DNA of 12,101 nt from Alphaproteobacteria bacterium (lineage in GTDB: Bacteria > Pseudomonadota > Alphaproteobacteria > Rhodospirillales > Rhodospirillaceae): NCBI GenBank assembly GCA_003250275.1, contig QKGW01000498.1, positions 1 to 12,101 on the forward strand, given 5' to 3'. This document shows, in pieces, positions 5,875-12,101 of this stretch. The first letter of the stretch is position 1, and every line of letters begins with the position of its first letter. The notes under the pieces were generated by a model, which saw only the letters and a program-made list of their open reading frames with translations, had not been told where the DNA came from and ran no database searches. The translations under genes were made by a program, and so were the position numbers.

Positions 5875-7749
5875 ATGTCCAAATCCGTCGGCCAAGTCTT
5901 CACCTCGCTCCTGGCGAAAATCCTGTTCGGTGTGCTGATCGTCGCGTTCGGCGCGTGGGGCGTCGCCGACATGCTGCGGCGCAGCCCGGAGCATCAGGCG
6001 GTGATCAAGGTCGGCGACGTCGAGATCGACGGACGGCAGGTCAAACGCGCGTTCGTCACCGAACTGCGCCGCCTGCGCGAACAGTTCGGCCCGCAGCTCA
6101 CCGCCGCCGACGCGCAGAAGTTCGGCGTGTTCGATCAGGTGGTCTCGCAGCTCGCCTCGCGCGCCCTGCTCGACGCCGCCGCCAAGGACATGAACGTCGG
6201 CGTCTCGGATCAGGCGGTGCAGGACCTCATCACCTCCAACGCGGCGTTCCAGGGGCCCGACGGCAAATTCAGCCCCGAGCGCTTCCGCCGCGTGCTCGAA
6301 TCCAACAACTACCGCGAGACCGATTTCGTTTCCGGCACCCGCAACGACATGATCCGCCAGCGCATCCTCGAATCGGTGCGCGCGCCGGTGGTGGCGCCGA
6401 CGATCCTGGTCGACACCCTGATCCGCTACGAGGGCGAGCGCCGCGTCGCCGACACCTTCCTCGTCGAGGCGAAGGCGATGCCGCAGCCCGCCGATCCGGG
6501 CGACGAGGCGCTTCAGGCGTACCAGAAGGATCACGCCGCCGCCTACACCGCGCCCGAAACCCGCAAGCTCACCGTCCTGCCGCTCCGCCCCGAGGACGTG
6601 AAGGTCGAAATCTCCGAGGACGAACTCAAGGCGCGCTTCGAGCAGCACGCGGCCGACTACGCCCAGCCCGAGCAGCGCAAGCTGCGCCAAATCCTCCTCA
6701 AGGACGAAGCCACCGCGGCCAAGGTTGCGGGCGCGCTCAACGAAGGCCGCAAGCCTGAAGCCGTGGCCAAGGACCTGAACGGCGCGCTCACCGACCTCGG
6801 CTGGGTGGTGCGCGACGGCCTCCTCTCCGCCCTCGGCGACCCCGCCTTCGCGGCGAAGAAGGGCGCGATCCTGCCGCCGCTCAAGACCCCGCTCGGCTGG
6901 CACGTGGTGATCGTCGAGGACGTCCGCCCGGCCCACGCCGCAACCTTCGAGGAAGCCCGGCCGAAGCTGGTCGAGGCGGTCCGCTCCGAGGAAGTCCTGG
7001 GCGCGCTCTATCGCCTCTCCACCACCGTCGAGGACACCCTCGCCGCCGGTGCGACGCTCGAGGAAGCCGCCAAGACCAACAAGCTCTCGATCCATGTGCT
7101 CGACGGCGTCGACGCCGAGGGCGGCAACCTCTCCGCCGACGCGACCAAGGGCGTTCCGGCGCTCGCCGAAGCGGTCAAGACCGGCTTCGGCCAGGAGGCC
7201 GGCTCGGTCAGCGCGCTCACCGAATACGAAGGCACGCCGGGCGGCTACTTCCTCGTCCGCACCGACAGCGTGACCCCGGCGGCGCTCAAGCCGTTCGCCG
7301 ACGTCCGCGCCGACGTGCTCGCCGCGTGGCGCGCCGAGGAGCAGCAGAAGGCCGCGGTCGAAAAGGCCAAAGACCTCGCCAAAAGCTTCGCCGACGCCAA
7401 GGACGACGACGCCTTCGCCAAGGCCAACGCGGTCAAGATCGAGACCACCGGCGAACTCTACCGCTCGCAGGGCGGCAACATGCCGAAGCCGCTGCTCGCC
7501 GAGCTGTTCACCCTCGAACCCGGCAAGGCCACGAGCGCACCGGCCACCGGCGGCGCGATGGTCGCGCGCCTCAAGTCGATCGAACCGGTCGACCCCAAGG
7601 TGTTCGCGGCGGGCCTCGAACAGGGCAAGCGCCAGCTGCGCGGCGCCCTCGGCGACAGCCTGCTCGGGCCGTTCACCACCCAGTTGGCGGATACCTTCAA
7701 GATGAAGCAGTACCGCAGCGTCGACAGCCTGGTTCAGGAGATCCGGTAA
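5875..7749 (+). CDS. ppiD: PpiD-type periplasmic folding chaperone / peptidylprolyl isomerase (SurA N-terminal domain)
   Basis: Membrane-anchored periplasmic chaperone expected to help newly exported proteins fold at the Sec exit. The 624-residue protein begins MSKSVGQVFTSLLAKILFGV and has a single N-terminal membrane helix at about 12-31, with the rest outside. Residues about 40-170 form the SurA_N/PpiD chaperone region (IKVGDVEIDGRQVKRAF, then FSPERFRRVLESNNY at 132-146). A parvulin-like rotamase domain spans about 265-350 (RKLRQILL, DLGWV, LKTPLGWHVVIVEDV). A second chaperone-like segment runs to the C terminus. The parvulin motif RHIL is RQIL here (Gln272 instead of His), so isomerase activity is doubtful. 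The start is the first ATG before the hydrophobic anchor; its Shine-Dalgarno is weak. The frame extends further upstream, but over the tpiA start and its promoter. The stop is one base before trpE. Confidence 0.92.
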   Translation: MSKSVGQVFTSLLAKILFGVLIVAFGAWGVADMLRRSPEHQAVIKVGDVEIDGRQVKRAFVTELRRLREQFGPQLTAADAQKFGVFDQVVSQLASRALLDAAAKDMNVGVSDQAVQDLITSNAAFQGPDGKFSPERFRRVLESNNYRETDFVSGTRNDMIRQRILESVRAPVVAPTILVDTLIRYEGERRVADTFLVEAKAMPQPADPGDEALQAYQKDHAAAYTAPETRKLTVLPLRPEDVKVEISEDELKARFEQHAADYAQPEQRKLRQILLKDEATAAKVAGALNEGRKPEAVAKDLNGALTDLGWVVRDGLLSALGDPAFAAKKGAILPPLKTPLGWHVVIVEDVRPAHAATFEEARPKLVEAVRSEEVLGALYRLSTTVEDTLAAGATLEEAAKTNKLSIHVLDGVDAEGGNLSADATKGVPALAEAVKTGFGQEAGSVSALTEYEGTPGGYFLVRTDSVTPAALKPFADVRADVLAAWRAEEQQKAAVEKAKDLAKSFADAKDDDAFAKANAVKIETTGELYRSQGGNMPKPLLAELFTLEPGKATSAPATGGAMVARLKSIEPVDPKVFAAGLEQGKRQLRGALGDSLLGPFTTQLADTFKMKQYRSVDSLVQEIR

Positions 7750-7750
7750 A

Positions 7751-9244
7751 ATGCAACCGACCCCGGAGCTCTCCGCCTTCCGTCCGATCTACGAGGCGGG
7801 CAAACCCCAGCTCGCCTGGATCACCCTGCCCGCCGACCTCGAAACCCCGGTCTCGGTGCTGCTCAAGCTCGCCGACGCCAAGCCCAACAGCTTCCTGCTG
7901 GAATCGGTCGAGGGCGGCGCGGTGCGCGGGCGCTACTCGTTCGTCGGCCTCGCGCCCGACGTGATCTGGCGCTGCAAGGGCGAAAGCGCGGAGATCAACC
8001 GCAACGCCCTCGCGAACCCCGACGCCTTCGCGCCCGAAGCCGCCAAACCGCTCGATAGCCTGCGCGCGCTGATTTCGGAAAGCCGCGTCGACATCCCCGA
8101 TGGGCTGCCGCCGATGGCCGCGGGCCTGGTCGGCTACATGGGGTACGACACCGTGCGCCTGGTCGAGGCGATCCCGGCGGAAAACCCCGACCTCCTCGGC
8201 GTGCCCGACGGCCTGTTCGTCCGCCCGACGATCATCGCGGTGTTCGACACCATCGCCGACACCCTCACCCTGGTCACGCCGGTGCGGCCGCAGCCGGGCG
8301 TCTCCGCCGAGGCCGCCCACGCCGCCGCCGCCAAGCGCCTCGCGGAAGCCCTCGAAGAGGTCGGCCGCAGCCTCCCGGCGCCCACCGGCAACGAACCCGA
8401 GGCCCCGCCCGCGCCGACCTCGAACATGACCCGCGACGCGTTCAAGGGCATGGTCGAAAAGGCGAAGGAGTACATCCTCGCGGGCGACATCTTCCAGGTC
8501 GTGCTGTCGCAGCGGTTCAACATCCCGTTCGCGCTGCCGCCCTTCTCGCTCTACCGCGCGCTCCGCCGCACCAACCCCTCGCCGTTCATGTTCTACTTGA
8601 ACTTCGGCGGCTTCCAGGTTGTCGGCGCTAGCCCGGAAATCCTCGTGCGCCTGCGCGACGGCGTCGTCACGATCCGCCCGATCGCGGGCACCGCGCCGCG
8701 CGGACAGGACAAGGCGGAGGACGAACGCCTCGCCGCCGACCTCATCGCCGACCCCAAGGAACTCGCCGAGCACCTGATGCTCCTCGACCTCGGGCGCAAC
8801 GACGTCGGCCGCGTCGCGACCGTCGGCTCGGTCAAGGTCACCGAAAAGATGGTGATCGAGTACTACTCCCACGTGATGCACATCGTTTCCAACGTGAACG
8901 GCACCATCCGCAAGGACAAGGACGCGATGGACGCGCTGATGGCGGGCTTCCCCGCCGGAACCGTCTCCGGCGCGCCCAAGGTCCGCGCGATGGAAATCAT
9001 CGAGGAACTCGAACCGGTCAAACGCTGCGTCTACGCCGGCTGCATCGGCTACATCTCCGGCAACGGCGACATGGATACCTGCATCGCGCTCCGCACCGCG
9101 GTGATTAAGGACGGCCAGATGTACGTCCAGGCGGGTGGCGGCATCGTCGCCGACAGCGATCCCGACAAGGAATTCATGGAAAGCTGCAACAAAGCCCGCG
9201 CCCTCCTCCGCGCCGCCGAAATCGCACCGAGGTACGCGCGGTAA
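7751..9244 (+). CDS. trpE: anthranilate synthase component I (EC 4.1.3.27)
   Basis: Catalytic subunit converting chorismate to anthranilate using ammonia from the TrpG glutaminase, the first committed step of tryptophan synthesis. The 497-residue length is normal. The N-terminal region holds the LLES motif (49-52) used in tryptophan feedback binding, then GRYSFVGL (60-67). The chorismate-binding domain has RPIAGTAPRG (309-318), PKELAEHLMLLDLGRNDVGR (335-354), YYSHVMHIVSNV (371-382), FPAGTVSGAPKVRAMEIIEE (400-419) and the end block GGGIVADSDPDKEFMESCNK (462-481). It is a stand-alone TrpE, not the TrpE-G fusion of some rhizobia. The ATG follows the ppiD stop by one base, with AGGAG inside the end of ppiD, so the two are very probably cotranscribed. 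There is no room for a tryptophan leader-peptide attenuator directly upstream. It is separated from trpG by a convergent gene. Confidence 0.97.
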   Translation: MQPTPELSAFRPIYEAGKPQLAWITLPADLETPVSVLLKLADAKPNSFLLESVEGGAVRGRYSFVGLAPDVIWRCKGESAEINRNALANPDAFAPEAAKPLDSLRALISESRVDIPDGLPPMAAGLVGYMGYDTVRLVEAIPAENPDLLGVPDGLFVRPTIIAVFDTIADTLTLVTPVRPQPGVSAEAAHAAAAKRLAEALEEVGRSLPAPTGNEPEAPPAPTSNMTRDAFKGMVEKAKEYILAGDIFQVVLSQRFNIPFALPPFSLYRALRRTNPSPFMFYLNFGGFQVVGASPEILVRLRDGVVTIRPIAGTAPRGQDKAEDERLAADLIADPKELAEHLMLLDLGRNDVGRVATVGSVKVTEKMVIEYYSHVMHIVSNVNGTIRKDKDAMDALMAGFPAGTVSGAPKVRAMEIIEELEPVKRCVYAGCIGYISGNGDMDTCIALRTAVIKDGQMYVQAGGGIVADSDPDKEFMESCNKARALLRAAEIAPRYAR

Positions 9245-9251
9245 TGCCAGG

Positions 9252-9297
9252 CCAGGGCTCCGCCCTGGACCCGCTGGGGCCTCGGGCCCCAGACCCC
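9252..9297 (+). repeat. REP-like hairpin doublet, left copy
   Basis: Two adjacent GC-rich hairpins begin 8 bases after the trpE stop. The first is CCAGGGC (9252-9258), loop TCC, GCCCTGG (9262-9268). The second is CTGGGGCC (9274-9281), loop TCG, GGCCCCAG (9285-9292), followed by ACCCC. Similar GGGGC-TCC-GCCCC elements are common between genes in high-GC alphaproteobacteria, so I call it REP-like. Copy number elsewhere in the genome is unknown to me. Confidence 0.6.
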
Positions 9298-9302
9298 ATC
9301 AC

Positions 9303-9348
9303 TTCCAAAGCAAAAGGGCCCTCGCTTGAGGGCCCTTTTGCTTTGGAA
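9303..9348. terminator. bidirectional rho-independent terminator between trpE and the convergent deacetylase gene
   Basis: Arms 9303-9323 and 9328-9348 are perfect 21-base reverse complements around the loop GCTT. The core is GGGCCCTC/GAGGGCCC and each arm ends in an A/T-rich segment (AAAGCAAAA or TTTTGCTTT), so either strand gives a GC-rich stem followed by T-rich RNA. It serves trpE on the plus strand and the deacetylase gene on the minus strand. Confidence 0.9.
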
Positions 9349-9354
9349 ACGTCC

Positions 9355-9410
9355 GGGAGGTCCGGAGGGTCCGCGACCCTCCGGCGGGGTTTCAGGGGCG
9401 GAGCCCCTGG
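9355..9410 (-). repeat. REP-like hairpin doublet, right copy (inverted)
   Basis: Read on the minus strand, this has the same order of parts as the left copy at 9252-9297: hairpin CAGGGGC / TCC loop / GCCCCTG (9409-9393), a spacer ending ACCCCG, hairpin CCGGAGGGTC / GCG loop / GACCCTCCGG (9384-9362), then ACCTCCC. The first hairpins of the two copies are nearly the same and share the TCC loop. The second hairpins keep the shape but differ in sequence, which suggests compensating changes that preserve pairing. Confidence 0.58.
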
Positions 9411-9417
9411 CCTGTCG

Positions 9418-10446
9418 TTATTGCCCGTACTTCGCCTTGGCGAGGGCGGAGATTGGGACGAACTGGAAGCCTTCTGCGCGCATCGCGGGCAGCCATTCGG
9501 CGAGCGCGGCGATGGTGGTATCGCGCGGGTGGCCGATGGCGATGGCGGAGCCGGTTCTGCGGGCATGTTCGGCGATGCGGCGGAGCTGTTCGCGGATTGC
9601 CGTGGGGTCCGGGCTGTCGTCGATGAAGACGTTGCGCACGAGGTTGGGCACGCCCTCGGCGGACGCGACCTTGACCCCGACCGAGCGCGCGCTGGTGAGG
9701 GAGTCGAGGAACAGCAGGCCGTCGCCGTGGAGTTCGCGCATCACCGTGTGCATCGCGCGTTCGTCGGAGGTGAAGCGGCTGCCCATGTGGTTGTTGATGC
9801 CGACGTAGCCCGAGAACGACGACAGCGACTGCCGCAGGCGCGTGCGGATGGCGTCGTCGCTCATCGCCGTGAGCAGCACGTCGGGGCCGGGATCGTAGCC
9901 CGCGCCCGAGGGCTCCATCGGCATGTGGAGCAGGAGTTCGTGGCCGGCGGCGTGCGCGGCGCGGGCCTGGGCGGCGAGGTTGGTGGCGTAGCTGAGGAAC
10001 GACGTGGTGAGCGGCGGCGGCAGGGCGATGATCTTCGCCGAGCGCCGCGCGTCGACGCCCATGTCGTCGATGACGATCGCGACCATCGGCTTGCCGGCCA
10101 CGGGGGTGAAAGCGAGCGCGTTGCGCCGCCATGTCGGCGCGACCGAAACCACCGGCGGCGGAACGTCGGCAGGCGGCAGCGCGGCGACCTCGGGCTCCGG
10201 CGCGGGTGGCGGCTGAACTGCCGGGGTCGGGGGCGGCGCGGTTCGCGCGGCTTGCGGCGGCGGCGCGGGCGTGCGTCCGGCGACGTGCGAAGCCCCCCAC
10301 CAGCCGATCATCGCCCCGACCGAAAGCGCCGTGAACACCGCAACCGCCACCAGCGCGGTCGCGCCGTGGCCGTGCAGCACCCGCCGGAGCAGAGACGGCG
10401 CGGCCTTGCGCCTCGTCTGCGTCTTGCGCCCCTTGCGAACCGCCAC
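9418..10446 (-). CDS. divergent polysaccharide deacetylase family protein (YibQ/DUF610-like), membrane-anchored
   Basis: Predicted envelope protein of 342 residues. It has a basic N terminus (many Lys/Arg in 1-25), one membrane helix at about 29-50, a Pro/Ala-rich linker at about 56-105, and a NodB-like deacetylase fold from about 119 to 335. Motifs of the divergent family are visible: VAIVIDDMG (122-130), LLLHMPMEP (171-179), GINNHMGSRF (216-225), LLFLDSLTS (244-252), VFIDD (273-277) and AIGHP (303-307). The family is related to polysaccharide deacetylases, but the substrate is unsettled; a cell-wall glycan is a reasonable guess only. The GTG start at 10446 is chosen for the AAGGAG six bases upstream; an ATG at 10560 in the same frame lacks one and would bury the promoter. 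It lies in opposite orientation between trpE and trpG, ending at a shared terminator. Confidence 0.88.
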   Translation of the reverse strand: MAVRKGRKTQTRRKAAPSLLRRVLHGHGATALVAVAVFTALSVGAMIGWWGASHVAGRTPAPPPQAARTAPPPTPAVQPPPAPEPEVAALPPADVPPPVVSVAPTWRRNALAFTPVAGKPMVAIVIDDMGVDARRSAKIIALPPPLTTSFLSYATNLAAQARAAHAAGHELLLHMPMEPSGAGYDPGPDVLLTAMSDDAIRTRLRQSLSSFSGYVGINNHMGSRFTSDERAMHTVMRELHGDGLLFLDSLTSARSVGVKVASAEGVPNLVRNVFIDDSPDPTAIREQLRRIAEHARRTGSAIAIGHPRDTTIAALAEWLPAMRAEGFQFVPISALAKAKYGQ

Positions 10447-10481
10447 TCTACGCTCCTTCCGATAAACACCGTACGGCCCGG

Positions 10482-10511
10482 ACGATACACCGCCCTTCCA
10501 CCGCGGACCAA
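10482..10511 (-). promoter_or_regulatory. candidate promoter for the deacetylase gene
   Basis: On the minus strand TTGGTC (10506-10511) and TATCGT (10482-10487) are 18 bases apart, giving a short leader of roughly 28 bases before the GTG start. It fits well with the preferred start and speaks against the longer open frame. A CCGTACGG palindrome lies at 10469-10476, near the expected transcript start. Confidence 0.4.
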
Positions 10512-10524
10512 GCGTTTCCCAGGC

Positions 10525-10554
10525 TTGACGCGACCCGGCGGCGCGGTCCATCCT
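10525..10554 (+). promoter_or_regulatory. candidate promoter for trpG-trpD
   Basis: TTGACG (10525-10530) is a strong -35 match; 18 bases on, CATCCT (10549-10554) is a weak -10. Some promoter is needed here because trpG is cut off from trpE by a terminator and a minus-strand gene. I see no run of tryptophan codons or leader peptide that would indicate attenuation. Confidence 0.35.
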
Positions 10555-10589
10555 GTCCAACTCGTTCCATTCGTAAGGTGTGTGCGCCG

Positions 10590-11180
10590 ATGTACCTGCT
10601 GATCGACAACTACGACAGCTTCACCTACAACCTCTGGCATTATCTGGGCGAGCTCGGAGCCGAGGTCGAGGTCGTGCGCAACGACGCCGTCTCCGCCGAG
10701 GCCGCGCTCGCGGGCAATCCGCAGGGCGTGATTCTCTCCCCCGGCCCGTGTGACCCGGACCGCGCCGGCATCTGTCTGCCGCTCATCGACCTCTGCGCCC
10801 GCCGCCGCGTGCCGTTGTTCGGCGTGTGCCTCGGGCACCAGTCGATCGGTCAGGCGTTCGGCGGCAAGGTGGTGCGCGCGCCCGAGCCGATGCACGGCAA
10901 GGTCTGCGAGATCCGCCACAACGGCACCGACGTGTTCGGCGGCCTGCCGAACCCCTTCCTGGCGACGCGCTATCATTCGCTGCTGGTCGAGCGCGCCACC
11001 CTGCCCGACTGCCTCGAAATCACCGCCGAGAGCCCGGACGGTTTGATCATGGGCCTCGCCCACAAGGATCTGCCGATGTTCGGTGTGCAGTTCCACCCGG
11101 AAAGCATCGCCTCCGAGCACGGTCACGACATTCTCCGCAATTTCCTCTCCCTTGCCGGCGGCACCCGCCGCGCCGCCTGA
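10590..11180 (+). CDS. trpG: anthranilate synthase component II, glutamine amidotransferase (TrpG/PabA)
   Basis: Class I glutaminase that supplies ammonia to TrpE. The protein of 196 residues starts MYLLIDNYDSFTYNLWHYL, the hallmark of the family, and continues with ILSPGPCDPDRAGIC (48-62), the nucleophile Cys80 in LFGVCLGHQSIGQAFGG, HGKVCEI (102-108), RYHSLLVE (127-134), and His169 with Glu171 in GVQFHPESIASEHG. The ATG at 10590 has AAGGTG about 9 bases upstream; a GTG at 10578 would add only four residues. It may also serve p-aminobenzoate synthesis, since PabA and TrpG are hard to separate by sequence; the following trpD favours the tryptophan role. The gap to trpD is 14 bases. Confidence 0.96.
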   Translation: MYLLIDNYDSFTYNLWHYLGELGAEVEVVRNDAVSAEAALAGNPQGVILSPGPCDPDRAGICLPLIDLCARRRVPLFGVCLGHQSIGQAFGGKVVRAPEPMHGKVCEIRHNGTDVFGGLPNPFLATRYHSLLVERATLPDCLEITAESPDGLIMGLAHKDLPMFGVQFHPESIASEHGHDILRNFLSLAGGTRRAA

Positions 11181-11194
11181 AAGACCGTACTGAA

Positions 11195-12101
11195 ATGACC
11201 GATCTCAAAGCGATCCTCGCCCGTCTCTCGACCGGCGAAACCCTTTCCGAGGGCGATGCCGCCCAGGCGTTCGACGTGATCATGTCCGGCGGCGCGACGC
11301 CCTCGCAGATCGGCGCGCTCCTGATGGCGCTGCGGCTGCGCGGCGAGACGATCGACGAGATCACCGGCGCGGCCCGCACGATGCGCTCGAAGGCGCTTGC
11401 GGTAAGCGCTCCGGCCAACGCCATCGACATCGTCGGCACCGGCGGCGACTGCTCCGGCACCTACAACATCTCTACCGGCGCGTCACTCTGCATCGCCGCC
11501 TGCGGCATTCCGGTGGCGAAGCACGGCAACAAGGCGCAGACCTCGAAATCGGGTTCGGCGGACGTTCTGCGCGCCCTCGGCGTCAATCTCGACGCCGACA
11601 TGGCGGTGGTCGAACGCGCGATCGCCGAAGCGGGCGTCGGCTTCCTCCTCGCCACGCGCCACCACAGCGCGATGAAGGAGGTCGGCCCGACCCGTCAGGA
11701 AATCGGCACCCGCACGATCTTCAACATCCTCGGGCCGCTCTCCAACCCCGCCGGGGTCAAGCGCCTCGTCATCGGCGTCTACTCCAGAGAATGGATCGAA
11801 CCGCTCGCCGCGGTGCTCGGCAAGCTCGGGGCCGAGCGCGCCTGGGCGGTGCACGGGTCCGACGGCCTCGACGAAATCACCACCACCGGCCCGACCTACG
11901 TCGCCGAGTGGAAGGACGGCAAGGTCTCGACCTTCGAGATCGCCCCGGAAGACGTGGGCCTCGCGCGGGTTCCGCTCGATATGCTCAAGGGCGGCGATCC
12001 CGATTTCAACGCCGCCGCCCTGCGCGCGATCCTCGAGCCCGAGGTGCCGGAAGCGCTCGCCCCGCTGCGCGACGTCGTGGCGTTCAACGCCGCAGCGGCG
12101 C
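11195..12101 (+). CDS. trpD: anthranilate phosphoribosyltransferase (EC 2.4.2.18), 3' end beyond window
   Basis: Joins anthranilate to phosphoribosyl pyrophosphate, the second step of tryptophan synthesis. 302 residues are visible of an expected 340 or so; no stop codon occurs before the window ends. The N-terminal helical domain (MTDLKAILARLSTGETLSEG, SQIGALLMALRLRGET at 37-52) is followed by the catalytic domain with the PRPP loop GTGGDCSGTYNIST (81-94), KHGNKAQTSKSGSADVLRAL (109-128), the anthranilate-channel region RHHSAMKEVGPTR (155-167) and GTRTIFNILGPLSNPAG (171-187), then HGSDGLDE (220-227). The residue after GTGGD is Cys where Gly or Ser is more usual, and TSKSG replaces the common SSKSG; neither change should abolish function. 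The ATG lies 14 bases after trpG with only a weak purine-rich site, so translational coupling is likely. Confidence 0.96.
   Translation, partial: MTDLKAILARLSTGETLSEGDAAQAFDVIMSGGATPSQIGALLMALRLRGETIDEITGAARTMRSKALAVSAPANAIDIVGTGGDCSGTYNISTGASLCIAACGIPVAKHGNKAQTSKSGSADVLRALGVNLDADMAVVERAIAEAGVGFLLATRHHSAMKEVGPTRQEIGTRTIFNILGPLSNPAGVKRLVIGVYSREWIEPLAAVLGKLGAERAWAVHGSDGLDEITTTGPTYVAEWKDGKVSTFEIAPEDVGLARVPLDMLKGGDPDFNAAALRAILEPEVPEALAPLRDVVAFNAAAA

Noticed and set aside
5698..7095. Minus-strand open frame of 465 codons opposite ppiD
   Set aside because: Codon-complement shadow of ppiD with no recognisable motif; it also overlaps the divergent promoter region.
7697..8881. Minus-strand open frame of 394 codons opposite trpE
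   Set aside because: Codon-complement shadow of trpE; composition is typical of antisense high-GC frames.
9252..9410. The hairpin cluster as a CRISPR array or the end of an insertion sequence
   Set aside because: There is no regular spacing of identical repeats with unique spacers, no transposase remnant and no target duplication that I can see; REP-like hairpins plus a terminator explain it better.
10447..10560. N-terminal extension of the deacetylase protein to an ATG at 10560
   Set aside because: The extension would cover the best promoter candidate and has no Shine-Dalgarno, whereas the GTG at 10446 has AAGGAG six bases upstream and gives a normal basic-then-hydrophobic N terminus.
10447..10589. 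Tryptophan attenuator or leader peptide before trpG
   Set aside because: No short plus-strand frame with clustered TGG codons and no terminator/antiterminator pair is visible in this gap.
9244..10602. Plus-strand open frame of 452 codons between trpE and trpG
   Set aside because: It would be a tempting filler for the trp operon, but it is the complement phase of the deacetylase gene, translates the terminator and REP-like hairpins, and has no known domain. The minus-strand product has clear family motifs and a good ribosome binding site.

Overview
The window is an ordinary chromosomal housekeeping segment from a high-GC Gram-negative bacterium, most likely an alphaproteobacterium and plausibly of the Rhodospirillales type. 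This is inferred from the gene order tpiA-secG-pyrG-kdsA-eno-ftsB, from the ppiD-trpE-trpG-trpD block, from the strong bias to G/C-ending codons and from the presence of kdsA (lipopolysaccharide Kdo synthesis, so an outer membrane). I cannot name a genus from sequence alone.

Layout. On the minus strand, read from right to left, lie tpiA (5678-4869), secG (about 4766-4356), pyrG (4174-2540), kdsA (2524-1679), eno (1666-392) and the start of ftsB (239 to beyond base 1). pyrG, kdsA and eno are packed with gaps of 12-15 bases and are probably one operon, closed by a clear rho-independent terminator at 336-376. secG and tpiA have longer leaders and may have their own promoters. On the plus strand, divergent from tpiA, ppiD (5875-7749) and trpE (7751-9244) are separated by a single base. 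trpG (10590-11180) and trpD (11195 to beyond the end) follow further on. Between trpE and trpG sits a single minus-strand gene for a membrane-anchored divergent polysaccharide deacetylase (10446-9418). It converges on trpE and diverges from trpG.

The only strongly structured non-coding stretch is the 173-base convergent gap after trpE (9245-9417). It holds a perfect 21-bp bidirectional terminator hairpin, flanked on each side by a pair of GC-rich hairpins resembling REP sequences, with the two pairs in inverted orientation.

How the genes work together. tpiA and eno are glycolytic; enolase makes phosphoenolpyruvate, which KdsA uses for Kdo. PyrG makes CTP, which is needed to activate Kdo as CMP-Kdo. 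SecG and PpiD serve protein export and periplasmic folding, and FtsB serves division. TrpE and TrpG form anthranilate synthase and TrpD takes the next step to tryptophan.

I found no mobile element, tRNA, rRNA, CRISPR array or unknown multigene system. The most notable points are the REP-like cassette, the deacetylase gene splitting trpE from trpG, and a PpiD parvulin domain that lacks the usual catalytic-site histidine. Very long antisense open frames are explained by codon bias.
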